Source: an uncultured Clostridia bacterium (GTDB lineage: Bacteria > Bacillota > Clostridia > Christensenellales > CAMQZB01). Taken from it: a stretch of DNA of 64,000 nt. Location: assembly GCA_947039455.1 (NCBI GenBank), contig CAMQZB010000004.1:39990-103989 (forward strand), given 5' to 3'. The notes under the pieces are model-generated. The model made no database searches and was not told the DNA's origin. It was given only the letters and a program-made list of their open reading frames with translations. Positions 8,730-17,490 of this stretch are shown piece after piece (positions within the stretch are counted from its first letter, which is position 1; each line of letters starts with the position of its first letter). A program made the translations under genes and the position numbers.

Positions 8730-9320
8730 ATGGCAAGAGATAGATCACCTATTCTAAAAAGATGTAGATCCCTTCAATTGGATCCAATCTATTTAGGAAT
8801 TAGTAAGAAATCAAAGAAGAAAAATCTTAAAGAAGGCAAGAAAGTATCTGGATACGGATTGCAACTAAGAGAAAAGCAAAAAGCAAAATTCATCTATGGC
8901 GTTATGGAAGGTCAGTTTAAGCACTATTATGAGCTTGCTGATAAACAAAAAGGCATCACTGGTGAGAACATGTTAGTACTTTTGGAGAGACGTTTAGACA
9001 GTGTATGTTTCCGTATGCAAATCGGAACAAGCCGTCCTATGACTCGTCAATTAGTATCTCACGGACACGTAACTGTTAATGGACAATCTGTTGATATCCC
9101 TTCATACCTAGTGAAAGCTGGCGATGTTATCGGTATCAAAGAGAATAAAAGAGACAGTGAACACTTCAAACTTATGAGAACGGCTAAAAAGCCAAGCTGT
9201 CCAAAATGGCTTACTTTTGACCCTGAGAAGCTTGAAGGAAAAATTTTGGCTATGCCAGAACGTTCTGATATCGATGCTCCAATTGAAGAGCATATGATAG
9301 TTGAGTTATACTCTAAGTAA
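8730..9320 (+). CDS. rpsD: 30S ribosomal protein S4
   Basis: S4 nucleates assembly of the 16S 5' domain and in several bacteria represses the alpha operon. The 196-aa protein has the N-terminal globular part and an S4 RNA-binding domain (ERRLDSVCFRMQIGTSR to VNGQSVDIPSYLVKAGD). The N-terminus carries only one Cys in the usual zinc-finger area (RCRSLQLDP), so it is a zinc-free form. It is located between rpsK and rpoA. Confidence 0.97.
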   Translation: MARDRSPILKRCRSLQLDPIYLGISKKSKKKNLKEGKKVSGYGLQLREKQKAKFIYGVMEGQFKHYYELADKQKGITGENMLVLLERRLDSVCFRMQIGTSRPMTRQLVSHGHVTVNGQSVDIPSYLVKAGDVIGIKENKRDSEHFKLMRTAKKPSCPKWLTFDPEKLEGKILAMPERSDIDAPIEEHMIVELYSK

Positions 9321-9382
9321 AATATAGTAAATAAAAGCGTAAGCTTTTAAAATTAGATTAATTATAGGAGGATAACTTAATT

Positions 9383-10336
9383 ATGATGGAAATTAAGAAA
9401 CCGAAGATTACGGTTGAAGAATCAGAAGATAAATCCTCAGCGAAAATTGTCGTTGAACCTTTAGAAAGAGGGTTTGGTACGACATTGGGAAATGCGCTAA
9501 GAAGAATACTGTTATCATCACTCCCAGGATCTGCTGCAGTTGGAATTATGATTGAAGGCGTTAAGCACGAATTCTCTACTATTCCAGGTGTTACTGAAGA
9601 TGTTGCGGAAATCATTTTAAATCTAAAGAGACTTGCAATTAAAACTGCATCTACAAATCCAACATTCAGAAAATCTATTTTCATTCACCGTAAAGGACCT
9701 TGCGATGTAAGAGCCAGCGACGTGGAATTAGATGCTGAAGTTGAAGTTTTGAATCAAAGTGCATTTATTTGTCATCTTGACGAAGGCAGCTCATTAGATA
9801 TGGAAATCGTTGTTGGAAGAGGAAGGGGTTATTGTAACGCCAACTTTAACAAAAGCGAAAAAAATCCAATTGATTTCATTGCAATAGACTCAATATTTAC
9901 TCCTGTTAAGCATGTCAACTATAAAGTTGAAAGCACAAGAGTTGAGCAAAGCATTGATTATGACAAACTAACATTAGAAGTTAAAACAAATGGAACATTC
10001 TCTGCTAAAGAAATTATTAGTTTATCTGCAAAATTGATGGACGATCACATTAGACTTTTTGTCGAATTGGTTGACACAATGAGCGGAATGGATATTTTGG
10101 TTTCTAGAGAAGAAGACAAACAACAACGTGTGCTTGAAATGAGCATTGAAGATATGGACCTTTCAGTTCGTTCATTCAATTGCCTAAAGAGAGCTGGTAT
10201 TCACACTGTTGAGGATTTAACTAAGAAGACTGAAGACGACATGCTTAAGGTGAGAAACCTTGGAAGAAAATCTCTTGATGAGGTTATTCATAAGCTTGAA
10301 GGATATAGTCTAGGATTAAAAAATAACGAAGATTAG
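9383..10336 (+). CDS. rpoA: DNA-directed RNA polymerase alpha subunit
   Basis: The alpha subunit dimerises to nucleate RNA polymerase assembly. The N-terminal domain (GFGTTLGNALRRILLSSLPG) occupies residues about 20-230. The C-terminal domain, which binds UP elements and activators, has the helix-hairpin-helix signature (RSFNCLKRAGIHTVEDL and VRNLGRKSLDEV). The length is 317 aa. Two adjacent ATGs can start it; GGAGG lies 12 bases before the first. Confidence 0.97.
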   Translation: MMEIKKPKITVEESEDKSSAKIVVEPLERGFGTTLGNALRRILLSSLPGSAAVGIMIEGVKHEFSTIPGVTEDVAEIILNLKRLAIKTASTNPTFRKSIFIHRKGPCDVRASDVELDAEVEVLNQSAFICHLDEGSSLDMEIVVGRGRGYCNANFNKSEKNPIDFIAIDSIFTPVKHVNYKVESTRVEQSIDYDKLTLEVKTNGTFSAKEIISLSAKLMDDHIRLFVELVDTMSGMDILVSREEDKQQRVLEMSIEDMDLSVRSFNCLKRAGIHTVEDLTKKTEDDMLKVRNLGRKSLDEVIHKLEGYSLGLKNNED

Positions 10337-10348
10337 GAGGTTCCAACC

Positions 10349-10849
10349 GTGAGAAAACTTGGAAGAAGTAGTTCACACCGTAAATCAATGCTTAAAAACA
10401 TGGCAGCTGATTTATTATGGTATGGCAGAATTGAAACAACTTATTTCCGTGCAAAGGAAGTTGCTAGATATACAGAGAAATTGATCACCCTTGCTGTTAA
10501 CACATATGAGGACAAGATTGAAGTAACTAAAACAACTACTAGAGACGGTAACAAAGTCGAAATTAAAGTAATAAATGATGGTGGCAGAAAATTGGCAGCT
10601 AGAAGACATTTGATGGCTAACTTAGCTGACCTTCAAGAGCAACAAAAAGATAAAGAGTCAAAATCTGACTTCAAAGCTCGTACTAAAGACATTAATCACC
10701 CACTAATTGAAAAATTATTCAGTGAAATTGGTCCTAAGTATGCTGCTAGAAAATTAGAAAAAGGTCAAGGCGGTGGATATACTCGAGTATTGAAACTAGG
10801 CGAAAGACGTGGCGATGCTACTGAAATGGCAATCCTAGAACTTATTTAA
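10349..10849 (+). CDS. rplQ: 50S ribosomal protein L17 with internal insertions
   Basis: L17 closes the alpha operon. It has a GTG start with GGAGG eight bases upstream. The N-terminus (LGRSSSHRKSMLKNMA) and C-terminus (YTRVLKLGERRGDATEMA) are canonical. At 166 aa it exceeds the usual 112-127 aa because of two insertions, one around EVTKTTTRDGNKVEIKVI and one around QKDKESKSDFKARTKDI. They look like surface loops. A strong terminator follows. Confidence 0.95.
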   Translation: MRKLGRSSSHRKSMLKNMAADLLWYGRIETTYFRAKEVARYTEKLITLAVNTYEDKIEVTKTTTRDGNKVEIKVINDGGRKLAARRHLMANLADLQEQQKDKESKSDFKARTKDINHPLIEKLFSEIGPKYAARKLEKGQGGGYTRVLKLGERRGDATEMAILELI

Positions 10850-10869
10850 TTTCTAAATATTAAAATCAA

Positions 10870-10907
10870 AGACATATTGCAAAAGTTTTGCAGTGTGTCT
10901 TTTTTTT
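10870..10907 (+). terminator. rho-independent terminator of the ribosomal superoperon
   Basis: AGACATATTGCAAAA pairs with TTTTGCAGTGTGTCT (G-U pairs allowed) and is followed directly by a T7 run. It lies 20 bp after rplQ. Confidence 0.9.
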
Positions 10908-10993
10908 ATATTTAATTTGTGTATGCTAGTATGGTAAATTGTTGATTTTAGCGATATGTTAAGTATAGGTGACAAAGTTTAAATAAAAAGTGC

Positions 10994-11022
10994 TTGATAG
11001 TTCAAATAAATAATGATATACT
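10994..11022 (+). promoter_or_regulatory. sigma-A promoter of the HTH gene
   Basis: TTGATA and TATACT have a 17-bp spacer and lie 44 bp before the ATG at 11066. Confidence 0.65.
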
Positions 11023-11065
11023 TTTAATGAAATAACAAATATAAATTTTAATTTGGAGGAAAAAT

Positions 11066-11923
11066 ATGAGCATTGGAGAGAGATTGTATGAGCATAGAAA
11101 AAAACACGGATTTTCACAGGAGGAAATTGCTGATAAACTAGAAGTAAGTAGACAAACAGTTAGCAAGTGGGAAAACAATATGACAACACCAGAATTGTCA
11201 AAAGCTGTTGAGTTATGCAAGATATATGGAACAACGGTTGAATCACTTATGAGAGAAACTGATGAATTAAAAGAAAATTTCTACAATAGCAATAAGTTAG
11301 ATGGCGAAAATAATAATCAAGACATGAGTAATAATAGTGAAGCAAACAGCAAATGTTCTGAAACAATAGTGCATGAACATAGATATTTAAAAGGAAGTTG
11401 CCAGTATACCAGTAAAGCGAAAATAGGAAAGATTCCATTGATCCATGTAAATATTGGAATATTTCCAGATAAGAAAAAAGGAAATGGAATTGCAAAAGGA
11501 ATAATCGCAATTGGAAATGTGTCGGTAGGCGTAATTTCTATAGGATTCTTGCCAATTGGGTTAATAAGTATCGGCCTATTAGCGCTTGGTATACTTGGTG
11601 CTATTGGAACTGTTGCGGTTGGCCTGTACTCTTTTGGGGCAGTAGCCTTTGGAATGATGAGTTTTGGTGCAATTTCAATTGGATATATGTCAGTAGGTGC
11701 TGTTGCAATCGGAAATTATAGTATAGGCGCTGCAGCAATAGCTAATGAAATAGCAGTTGGAGCATACGCTAGTGGAATGATTGCTTTTGGTGAAGAAGCC
11801 GTAGGGACGCATGTGTATATCTATGATGTGAATTCTGGTGCAGAAGTTCTTCAGGCAATTAAATCGCATTTGCCAGAGATGCAAAGTTGGATATACAAAA
11901 TTTTTCACATGGTATTGATATAA
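11066..11923 (+). CDS. Xre-type HTH protein with C-terminal Gly-Ile/Ala-Gly repeat domain
   Basis: This is a 285-aa protein. Residues 1-65 form a Cro/C1-type helix-turn-helix (FSQEEIADKLEVSRQTVSKWE), so it probably binds DNA. A polar Asn-rich linker follows (about 75-110). Residues about 140-255 are a run of short hydrophobic repeats of the form S-x-G-x-x-[AS]-[IF]-G, which could form a glycine-rich beta-helix or pack in the membrane. Related proteins occur in Clostridia, but I know no function. GGAGG precedes the ATG. It stands alone between two other transcription units. Confidence 0.75.
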   Translation: MSIGERLYEHRKKHGFSQEEIADKLEVSRQTVSKWENNMTTPELSKAVELCKIYGTTVESLMRETDELKENFYNSNKLDGENNNQDMSNNSEANSKCSETIVHEHRYLKGSCQYTSKAKIGKIPLIHVNIGIFPDKKKGNGIAKGIIAIGNVSVGVISIGFLPIGLISIGLLALGILGAIGTVAVGLYSFGAVAFGMMSFGAISIGYMSVGAVAIGNYSIGAAAIANEIAVGAYASGMIAFGEEAVGTHVYIYDVNSGAEVLQAIKSHLPEMQSWIYKIFHMVLI

Positions 11924-12021
11924 GATACAATTTTATGCAAAATTAAATCAATTTTACTGCGTATAATTCATATTTAATATGAGGATAATGGTGTGTGTTT
12001 AAATTTAGCAATATATAAATA

Positions 12022-12049
12022 TTGACAAAATTATAAAATATGTTATAAT
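12022..12049 (+). promoter_or_regulatory. sigma-A promoter of the DUF3784-like gene
   Basis: Consensus TTGACA and TATAAT are separated by 16 bp, 24 bp before the ATG at 12074. Confidence 0.75.
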
Positions 12050-12073
12050 TAGAATAAAATGGAGGGGTATAAT

Positions 12074-12388
12074 ATGTTAACTGGATTAATATTGTTTTCA
12101 GTGTTTGGAATATTAATAATGGTTTTAGGTTTAATAGTTTGGAAAAAACAAAAAATATCACTTATTCATGACTATCATTGTACTAAGGTTTCTGCTGAAA
12201 ATGTAGAAAAATACTGTGCGACAATGGGAAAGGGCATCATATTAATTGGTGCTGGGCTTATTGGTTGTGGTGTAATTAATTATTTCGCAAGTATGATTTA
12301 TGGATTCAGTATATTAGCAGTTTCTTTTATTATTGCCTTTGTGATAATGGGCAAGGCTCAAAAGAAATACAATGGTGGTTGGTTTTAA
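12074..12388 (+). CDS. small membrane protein, DUF3784-like
   Basis: This is a 104-aa protein with three hydrophobic segments: residues about 1-24, 58-78 and 80-98. The short loop after the first helix (KKQKISLIHDYHCTKVSAENVEKY) resembles the YN-x-M/S-x-E pattern of DUF3784 proteins. I place the start at ATG 12074, since GGAGGGG is 8 bases upstream; the track start at 12059 overlaps that site. Function is unknown. Confidence 0.65.
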   Translation: MLTGLILFSVFGILIMVLGLIVWKKQKISLIHDYHCTKVSAENVEKYCATMGKGIILIGAGLIGCGVINYFASMIYGFSILAVSFIIAFVIMGKAQKKYNGGWF

Positions 12389-12515
12389 TTCATACATACA
12401 AAACGGAAATATATAGCTTTTTGTAACAACTAACGGCTTATGAATACATATATATAAGTCAAAAGATTTAAACAATAATATCAAAAGCTATTAAATTACA
12501 ATATTATAGTAGAAT

Positions 12516-12561
12516 ATAAAAACAGGCAAACCTAGTTAATTAGGTTTGCCTGTTTTTTTTT
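12516..12561. terminator. bidirectional terminator between the DUF3784-like gene and dnaA
   Basis: A near-perfect long stem (AAACAGGCAAACCTA with TAGGTTTGCCTGTTT) has a T9 run on the plus side and an A-run on the other, so it can stop transcription from both converging genes. Confidence 0.88.
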
Positions 12562-12661
12562 AATTTAGTAAGTAAATCGTATTATAGAACGATCATTTTT
12601 GTGAAAAAGTGTTGCAGTGAACGTCTTATAATTTTAACTTATAAACAATAAGTTGAAATTA

Positions 12662-14017
12662 TTAATTTCCGTTAATCATGTTTCTAATGTCTTTTAATTG
12701 AACAGCAAGTTTTGCATCATCAATTTGTTTGTTAGTTATTTTATCACGAGCGTGGATAACGGTTGTATGATCACGACCGCCGAAAATTTGACCAATAGAT
12801 GCAAGAGGCAGTGATAAGAATTCAAGAATTAAGAAAATTGCAATTTGTCTTGGTTCTACAATTTCTTTAGTTTTCTTTTTAGAAACGATATCGTCACGAG
12901 TGATGTTGAAATATTTGCAAGTGGCGTTGATAATAGTATCAGCGGACATTTGCACTTTTTTGTGGTCGATATAATCTTTTAAAGATTCACTAGCAAGTTC
13001 AATTGTTATATCTTGATTAAGCATTTTTGCATACAGTGAAACTCGAGACAATAAGCTTTCCATTTCACGAATATTTGATTCAACCCGTTCAGCGATCAGG
13101 AAGAACACATCTCTTGGAATAACATATCTTTCTTGTTCCGCTTTCATTTGCAAAATAGCAACCTTAGTTTCAATAGAAGGTGGTTGAACATCAGCAATAA
13201 TACCCCACTCAAAACGAGTGCGAAGACGTTCTTCTAATGAAGGAATGTCTTTTGGCATACGATCTGAAGTCAAAATGATTTGACGATTTTCGTTGTGAAG
13301 TTCATTGAAAGTGTGGAAAAGTTCTTCTTGTACTGAAGGTTTATTTTCAAAGAATTGTACGTCGTCGATCATTAATACATCGGCAGTACGGTAATTTTCT
13401 TTAAAAGCTTGCATATTTGAGTACTGATTTGGTGTGTTGTTTTTTGAAGGTATCAAAGCAGAAATAAATTCGTTAGTGAACTTTTCGCTTGTTGTATACA
13501 CTAACCTTTTATTCGGATTAAATTGCTTGATATAGTTTCCTATAGCGTGCATGATATGTGTTTTGCCTAAACCAACGCCACCGTATATGAACAATGGATT
13601 ATATCTAACTCCAGGAAATTCAGCAACTGCACGAGCGGCAGCGTGAACAAATTTATTAGAGTCACCAACCACGAAAGAGTCGAAAGTGTATTTCGGCAAA
13701 AGGGAAACGCCCTCTGGTACAGCAACTTCAACATTTGTTGGTTTTGGAATCCTATTCATGTCTGATTGGAATTCTTCACAGATTAGATCAACATCATTTA
13801 CAAATAAATCTTGTTGTTGAATAGCCGTTCTTATTTTGTCTAGGTAATTATCTGAAATTACAGCATAAGCCATTTTAGACGGAGCGGAAAGAACAAGTTT
13901 GTTGTCCACAATGTCCACAGGCGTCAAATTTTCTAGCCATGCTTGAAAACAGTATACATTTACAACCGTTTCCAATGATTTTAATGATTTTTCCCAAATA
14001 GAGTTTGGTGTTAACAT
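12662..14017 (-). CDS. dnaA: chromosomal replication initiator DnaA
   Basis: DnaA binds 9-mer boxes and opens the origin. The 451-aa protein has domain I (residues 1-80), a short linker, the AAA+ domain III with Walker A GGVGLGKTH at 146-154 and Walker B MIDDVQF, and domain IV with the DnaA-box-reading signature GGRDHTTVIHARDKI near 412. The start is ATG with GAGG ten bases upstream. It is unusually oriented away from recF, and dnaN is not next to it. Confidence 0.97.
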   Translation of the reverse strand: MLTPNSIWEKSLKSLETVVNVYCFQAWLENLTPVDIVDNKLVLSAPSKMAYAVISDNYLDKIRTAIQQQDLFVNDVDLICEEFQSDMNRIPKPTNVEVAVPEGVSLLPKYTFDSFVVGDSNKFVHAAARAVAEFPGVRYNPLFIYGGVGLGKTHIMHAIGNYIKQFNPNKRLVYTTSEKFTNEFISALIPSKNNTPNQYSNMQAFKENYRTADVLMIDDVQFFENKPSVQEELFHTFNELHNENRQIILTSDRMPKDIPSLEERLRTRFEWGIIADVQPPSIETKVAILQMKAEQERYVIPRDVFFLIAERVESNIREMESLLSRVSLYAKMLNQDITIELASESLKDYIDHKKVQMSADTIINATCKYFNITRDDIVSKKKTKEIVEPRQIAIFLILEFLSLPLASIGQIFGGRDHTTVIHARDKITNKQIDDAKLAVQLKDIRNMINGN

Positions 14018-14027
14018 ATATAACCTC

Positions 14028-14057
14028 TTGAATTTATTATTATTTTTGTGCTATAAT
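14028..14057 (+). promoter_or_regulatory. putative recF promoter
   Basis: TTGAAT and TATAAT are spaced by 18 bp and point rightwards toward recF. The downstream leader would contain the DnaA box at 14079. Confidence 0.5.
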
Positions 14058-14078
14058 GTAAGTAGTAGAAAAACACAA

Positions 14079-14087
14079 TGTGCATAA
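14079..14087 (-). promoter_or_regulatory. DnaA box (TTATGCACA on the minus strand)
   Basis: TGTGCATAA on the plus strand is the exact complement of TTATGCACA, which fits the TTATNCACA consensus. It lies in the 153-bp dnaA-recF spacer. Confidence 0.7.
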
Positions 14088-14110
14088 CTTTCTTACACTG
14101 TTAATATTGT

Positions 14111-14139
14111 ACTATAGTTTTCCACAAAAATAAAGTAAA
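14111..14139 (-). promoter_or_regulatory. putative dnaA promoter with a DnaA box in its spacer
   Basis: On the minus strand TTTACT and TATAGT are separated by 17 bp. The spacer contains TGTGGAAAA, the complement of TTTTCCACA (14118-14126), one mismatch from the TTATCCACA DnaA box. Binding of DnaA there would repress its own gene, the common autoregulation scheme. Confidence 0.55.
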
Positions 14140-14170
14140 AAATGAGACAAAACAAGAAAAAGTAAAAAAT

Positions 14171-15262
14171 ATGTATATTAATAAACTAGAATTGAACAAT
14201 TTCAGAAATTACAGTCAGGAAGAAGTGTATTTAGCCAATGGTCTAAACATTATTTCAGGCAAAAACGCCCAAGGAAAAACTAATTTAGTTGAGGCGATTT
14301 ATTTGCTGTCCACCGGTGGGTCTCCACGCACTGCAAACGATAAAGAATTAATAAAAATTGGAGCTGAACGTGCTAGAATTTTCGGAAACGTAATGTGGGA
14401 AAGCGGTGACAGACAGATAGAAATGATATTGTCTAGGAAAGAAAAAAAGCGTGCTACAGTAAATGGCATGAATATAGCGAAAATTGGAGAGCTTCTTGGA
14501 AACATGAACACGGTATATTTTTCTCCAGATGAAATGGGTCTAATAAAAGATTCACCCGACTATAGAAGACGGTTTATGGATATAGACTTATGTCAGTTGT
14601 CTCGTTCGTATTTTTACACGCTCCATAAATACAATAAAATTTTAAAGCAAAGAAATGCGCTACTAAAAGGCGATAAAAAAAACAGCGCAAAAGAACTTAT
14701 CGGAATTTACAATCAGCAATTGGCAGGAGAGGGTGCGAAATTAATTAAGCAACGTAAATCATTTTGCCAAAATATTTCTCTTTACGCAAGTGAAATTCAC
14801 GGCAGTCTATCCGGCATGGTGGAAGAGCTTGTGATAAGTTATCAAACATCAGCGGAAGGGGATTCTGAAAGCGATATTGCTAGTTCACTTATACAACAGC
14901 TTGAACGCAATTTTGAAAGAGATTTGCGATTGGGCTATACTTCAGTAGGGGCTCAAAGAGACGATATTAAAATTATGTTGTCAGGAATAGACGTTAGGAC
15001 ATACGGTTCTCAAGGTCAACAACGTACTGCAACTTTGTCAATGAAGCTTGCTGAAATCGAAGTTTTTAATAATATTAATCGAGAAAAGCCCATACTTCTA
15101 CTTGACGATGTTTTGTCGGAATTAGACGAAAACCGACGCAGTCAACTAATAAAACGTGCTGAAAATTTGCAAACCATTATTACTTGCACCAACGCGGAAG
15201 TGATTAAAAATAAAGGTCTTTCTATAGTTGTGGATAACGGCAAGATAGTAAATAAAAAATAA
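14171..15262 (+). CDS. recF: DNA replication and repair protein RecF
   Basis: RecF is an SMC-like ATPase that helps load RecA at gaps. The 363-aa protein has Walker A GKNAQGKTN at 30-38, the ABC-type signature GSQGQQRTATLSMKLAE and Walker B ILLLDDVLSELD. There is no strong Shine-Dalgarno, only an A/G-rich stretch. It is directly divergent from dnaA and has its own terminator, so it is not obviously co-transcribed with gyrB. Confidence 0.96.
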   Translation: MYINKLELNNFRNYSQEEVYLANGLNIISGKNAQGKTNLVEAIYLLSTGGSPRTANDKELIKIGAERARIFGNVMWESGDRQIEMILSRKEKKRATVNGMNIAKIGELLGNMNTVYFSPDEMGLIKDSPDYRRRFMDIDLCQLSRSYFYTLHKYNKILKQRNALLKGDKKNSAKELIGIYNQQLAGEGAKLIKQRKSFCQNISLYASEIHGSLSGMVEELVISYQTSAEGDSESDIASSLIQQLERNFERDLRLGYTSVGAQRDDIKIMLSGIDVRTYGSQGQQRTATLSMKLAEIEVFNNINREKPILLLDDVLSELDENRRSQLIKRAENLQTIITCTNAEVIKNKGLSIVVDNGKIVNKK

Positions 15263-15279
15263 AGGATATAGTAAACCTT

Positions 15280-15318
15280 GGACTTATGGCAAAATTTGTC
15301 ATAAGTTCTATTTTTTTT
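15280..15318 (+). terminator. terminator after recF
   Basis: GGACTTATGGCAAA pairs with TTTGTCATAAGTTC and is followed by a T8 run. The rest of the 310-bp recF-gyrB gap is AT-rich and shows only the gyr promoter; I saw no DnaA boxes in it. Confidence 0.8.
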
Positions 15319-15454
15319 GTACAAAAGGCGAAATACCTTAAAATTGATATGTGTGTTTAATTTTCATTAAAATGTAGTATAGTTGTAGGGATTTAGCAAT
15401 ATAGGTGAAATATTGTCAATTTTTGGCTTATTTCTAATTTAAGACAATTTTTGC

Positions 15455-15483
15455 TTGTAAAATCGTGTAAAAAGTGATAAAAT
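15455..15483 (+). promoter_or_regulatory. putative gyrBA promoter
   Basis: TTGTAA and TAAAAT have a 17-bp spacer and lie 90 bp before gyrB, in an AT-rich region. Confidence 0.5.
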
Positions 15484-15572
15484 ATAATAAGTGCTATATA
15501 CTCTAAAATGGGTATGTGAAGCTAAATTAATTGTGATAAAAAAAAGTAAAATAAATTAAAACGGAGGATAGA

Positions 15573-17480
15573 ATGGAGAAAGTTCAACATGAATATGGCG
15601 AGCAAGAAATTCAAGTTCTAGAAGGCTTGGATCCAGTAAGAAAACGCCCGGGAATGTACATTGGTTCAACTGACGAACGTGGGTTGCATCACTTAATAAC
15701 GGAAATTGTAGATAATAGTATCGATGAGGCTCTTGCAGGGTTTTGCGACACTATTTCGATTGTAATAAATAAAGACGGAAGCTGTAGCGTAGAAGATAAC
15801 GGACGTGGAATTCCAACAGGTATCCACAAACAAGAAGGTATTTCTGCGGTGGAACTTGTATTAACAAAACTACACGCAGGCGGAAAATTCGGTGGCGGTG
15901 GATATAAAATATCTGGCGGACTTCACGGAGTTGGATTGTCAGTAGTAAACGCACTTTCAGAGTGGCTCACGGTTGAAGTAAGTCAAAACGGACAACATCA
16001 CAAACAAGAATACAACAGAGGTGTCCCAATGGCTCCGCTTAAAGTTGTAGGTGATGCTGATAAATCAGGAACTAAGATTACATTCATGCCAGATGATGAA
16101 ATATTTGATGCAATTGAGTTTAAATATGATCAAACAAAAGCAAGAATTAGAGAGATTGCATATTTGAACCGTGGTCTTACGATTCATATGGAAGACACTC
16201 GTGAAGGGATTGAGAAGAAAGATACGTTCCATTACGAAGGCGGAATCAGCCAATTCGTTGAGAATTTAAATAAAAACAAAGAAACAATATTTGAAACGCC
16301 ACTATATATAGAAGAAAAGCACGGTGAAAATATTGTTGAAATCGCAATGCAATATAACGATGGATACAGCGAAACTATTTATACTTACGCAAACAATATC
16401 AACACTGAGGAAGGCGGAGCTCATTTAGACGGATTTAAACAATCCCTTACTAGAATTGTTAATAATTATGGTAAAGAAAGTAAGGTCCTAAAAGATGACG
16501 AAGCATTAACTGGTGACGACGTTCGTGAAGGTTTGGTAGCAATAATTTCAGTTAAACTTCCTGAACCACAGTTCGAGGGGCAAACTAAAACTAAACTTGG
16601 AAACGCTGACATGAGAGCGTCAGTAACTAAAGCTATGAACGACAAGTTCGCTAGTTTTTTAGAAGAAAATCCAGTTTTAGCCAAAGAAATTATTATGAAA
16701 AGCATGACTGCGAAAAAAGCTCGTGAAGCTGCTCGTAAAGCACGTGAAGATACTAGACGTAAAAACGTTTTAGAATTCACTACACTTCCAGGAAAACTTT
16801 CTGACTGTACTGAAAAGAACGCAAAATTCTGCGAAATTTTCATTGTAGAGGGAGATTCTGCCGGTGGTACAGCTAAGCAAGGTCGTGATAGAAGATTCCA
16901 AGCGATTTTGCCACTACGTGGAAAGATTTTGAACGTAGAGAAAGCAAGAGAAGCAAGAATATTTGAGAATACGGAAATTAAAGCGATGATCACTGCATTT
17001 GGTTGTGGTATCAATCAACAATGTAAAGTTGAAGATTTGAGATATGATAGAATCGTTTGCATGACCGATGCCGACGTTGACGGAAGTCATATCAGAATTT
17101 TGCTTTTAACATTCTTCTTTAGATTTATGCGTCCACTTGTTGAGGGCGGACATATCTATATTGCTCAACCACCGTTGTATAAAATCACTAAAAACAAAAA
17201 CGTAAGATATGCTTATAGTGATGAAGAAATGCAAGCTATTACTGAGGAAATCGGTAAAAAAGGCGTGGATTTACAAAGATACAAAGGTCTTGGAGAGATG
17301 AATGCAATTCAACTTTGGGATACTACAATGGATCCTGAACACAGAATTTTGTTGCAAGTTACAATGGACGATGCAGTTTTGGCTGATGAAATTTTCAACA
17401 CGTTAATGGGTGAAAAACCTGAACTTAGACGTGAATTTATCAACAATAACGCAAAATTAGTTGCTGAACTTGATGTATAA
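15573..17480 (+). CDS. gyrB: DNA gyrase subunit B
   Basis: GyrB provides the ATPase and part of the cleavage site of the negative-supercoiling gyrase. The GHKL ATPase motifs are EIVDNSIDEALAG, DNGRGIPTGIH and GGLHGVGLSVVNALS. The TOPRIM domain has EGDSAGGTAKQGRDR and the metal site DADVDGSHI, then QRYKGLGEMN. The 635 aa are normal for Gram-positives. A strong GGAGGATAGA precedes ATG. gyrA follows at 10 bp. Confidence 0.98.
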   Translation: MEKVQHEYGEQEIQVLEGLDPVRKRPGMYIGSTDERGLHHLITEIVDNSIDEALAGFCDTISIVINKDGSCSVEDNGRGIPTGIHKQEGISAVELVLTKLHAGGKFGGGGYKISGGLHGVGLSVVNALSEWLTVEVSQNGQHHKQEYNRGVPMAPLKVVGDADKSGTKITFMPDDEIFDAIEFKYDQTKARIREIAYLNRGLTIHMEDTREGIEKKDTFHYEGGISQFVENLNKNKETIFETPLYIEEKHGENIVEIAMQYNDGYSETIYTYANNINTEEGGAHLDGFKQSLTRIVNNYGKESKVLKDDEALTGDDVREGLVAIISVKLPEPQFEGQTKTKLGNADMRASVTKAMNDKFASFLEENPVLAKEIIMKSMTAKKAREAARKAREDTRRKNVLEFTTLPGKLSDCTEKNAKFCEIFIVEGDSAGGTAKQGRDRRFQAILPLRGKILNVEKAREARIFENTEIKAMITAFGCGINQQCKVEDLRYDRIVCMTDADVDGSHIRILLLTFFFRFMRPLVEGGHIYIAQPPLYKITKNKNVRYAYSDEEMQAITEEIGKKGVDLQRYKGLGEMNAIQLWDTTMDPEHRILLQVTMDDAVLADEIFNTLMGEKPELRREFINNNAKLVAELDV

Positions 17481-17490
17481 GGAGTAAATA

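Noticed and set aside
15263-15572. recF-gyrB gap as the replication origin
   Set aside because: AT-rich, but I found no DnaA-box matches; it holds a terminator and a promoter instead.
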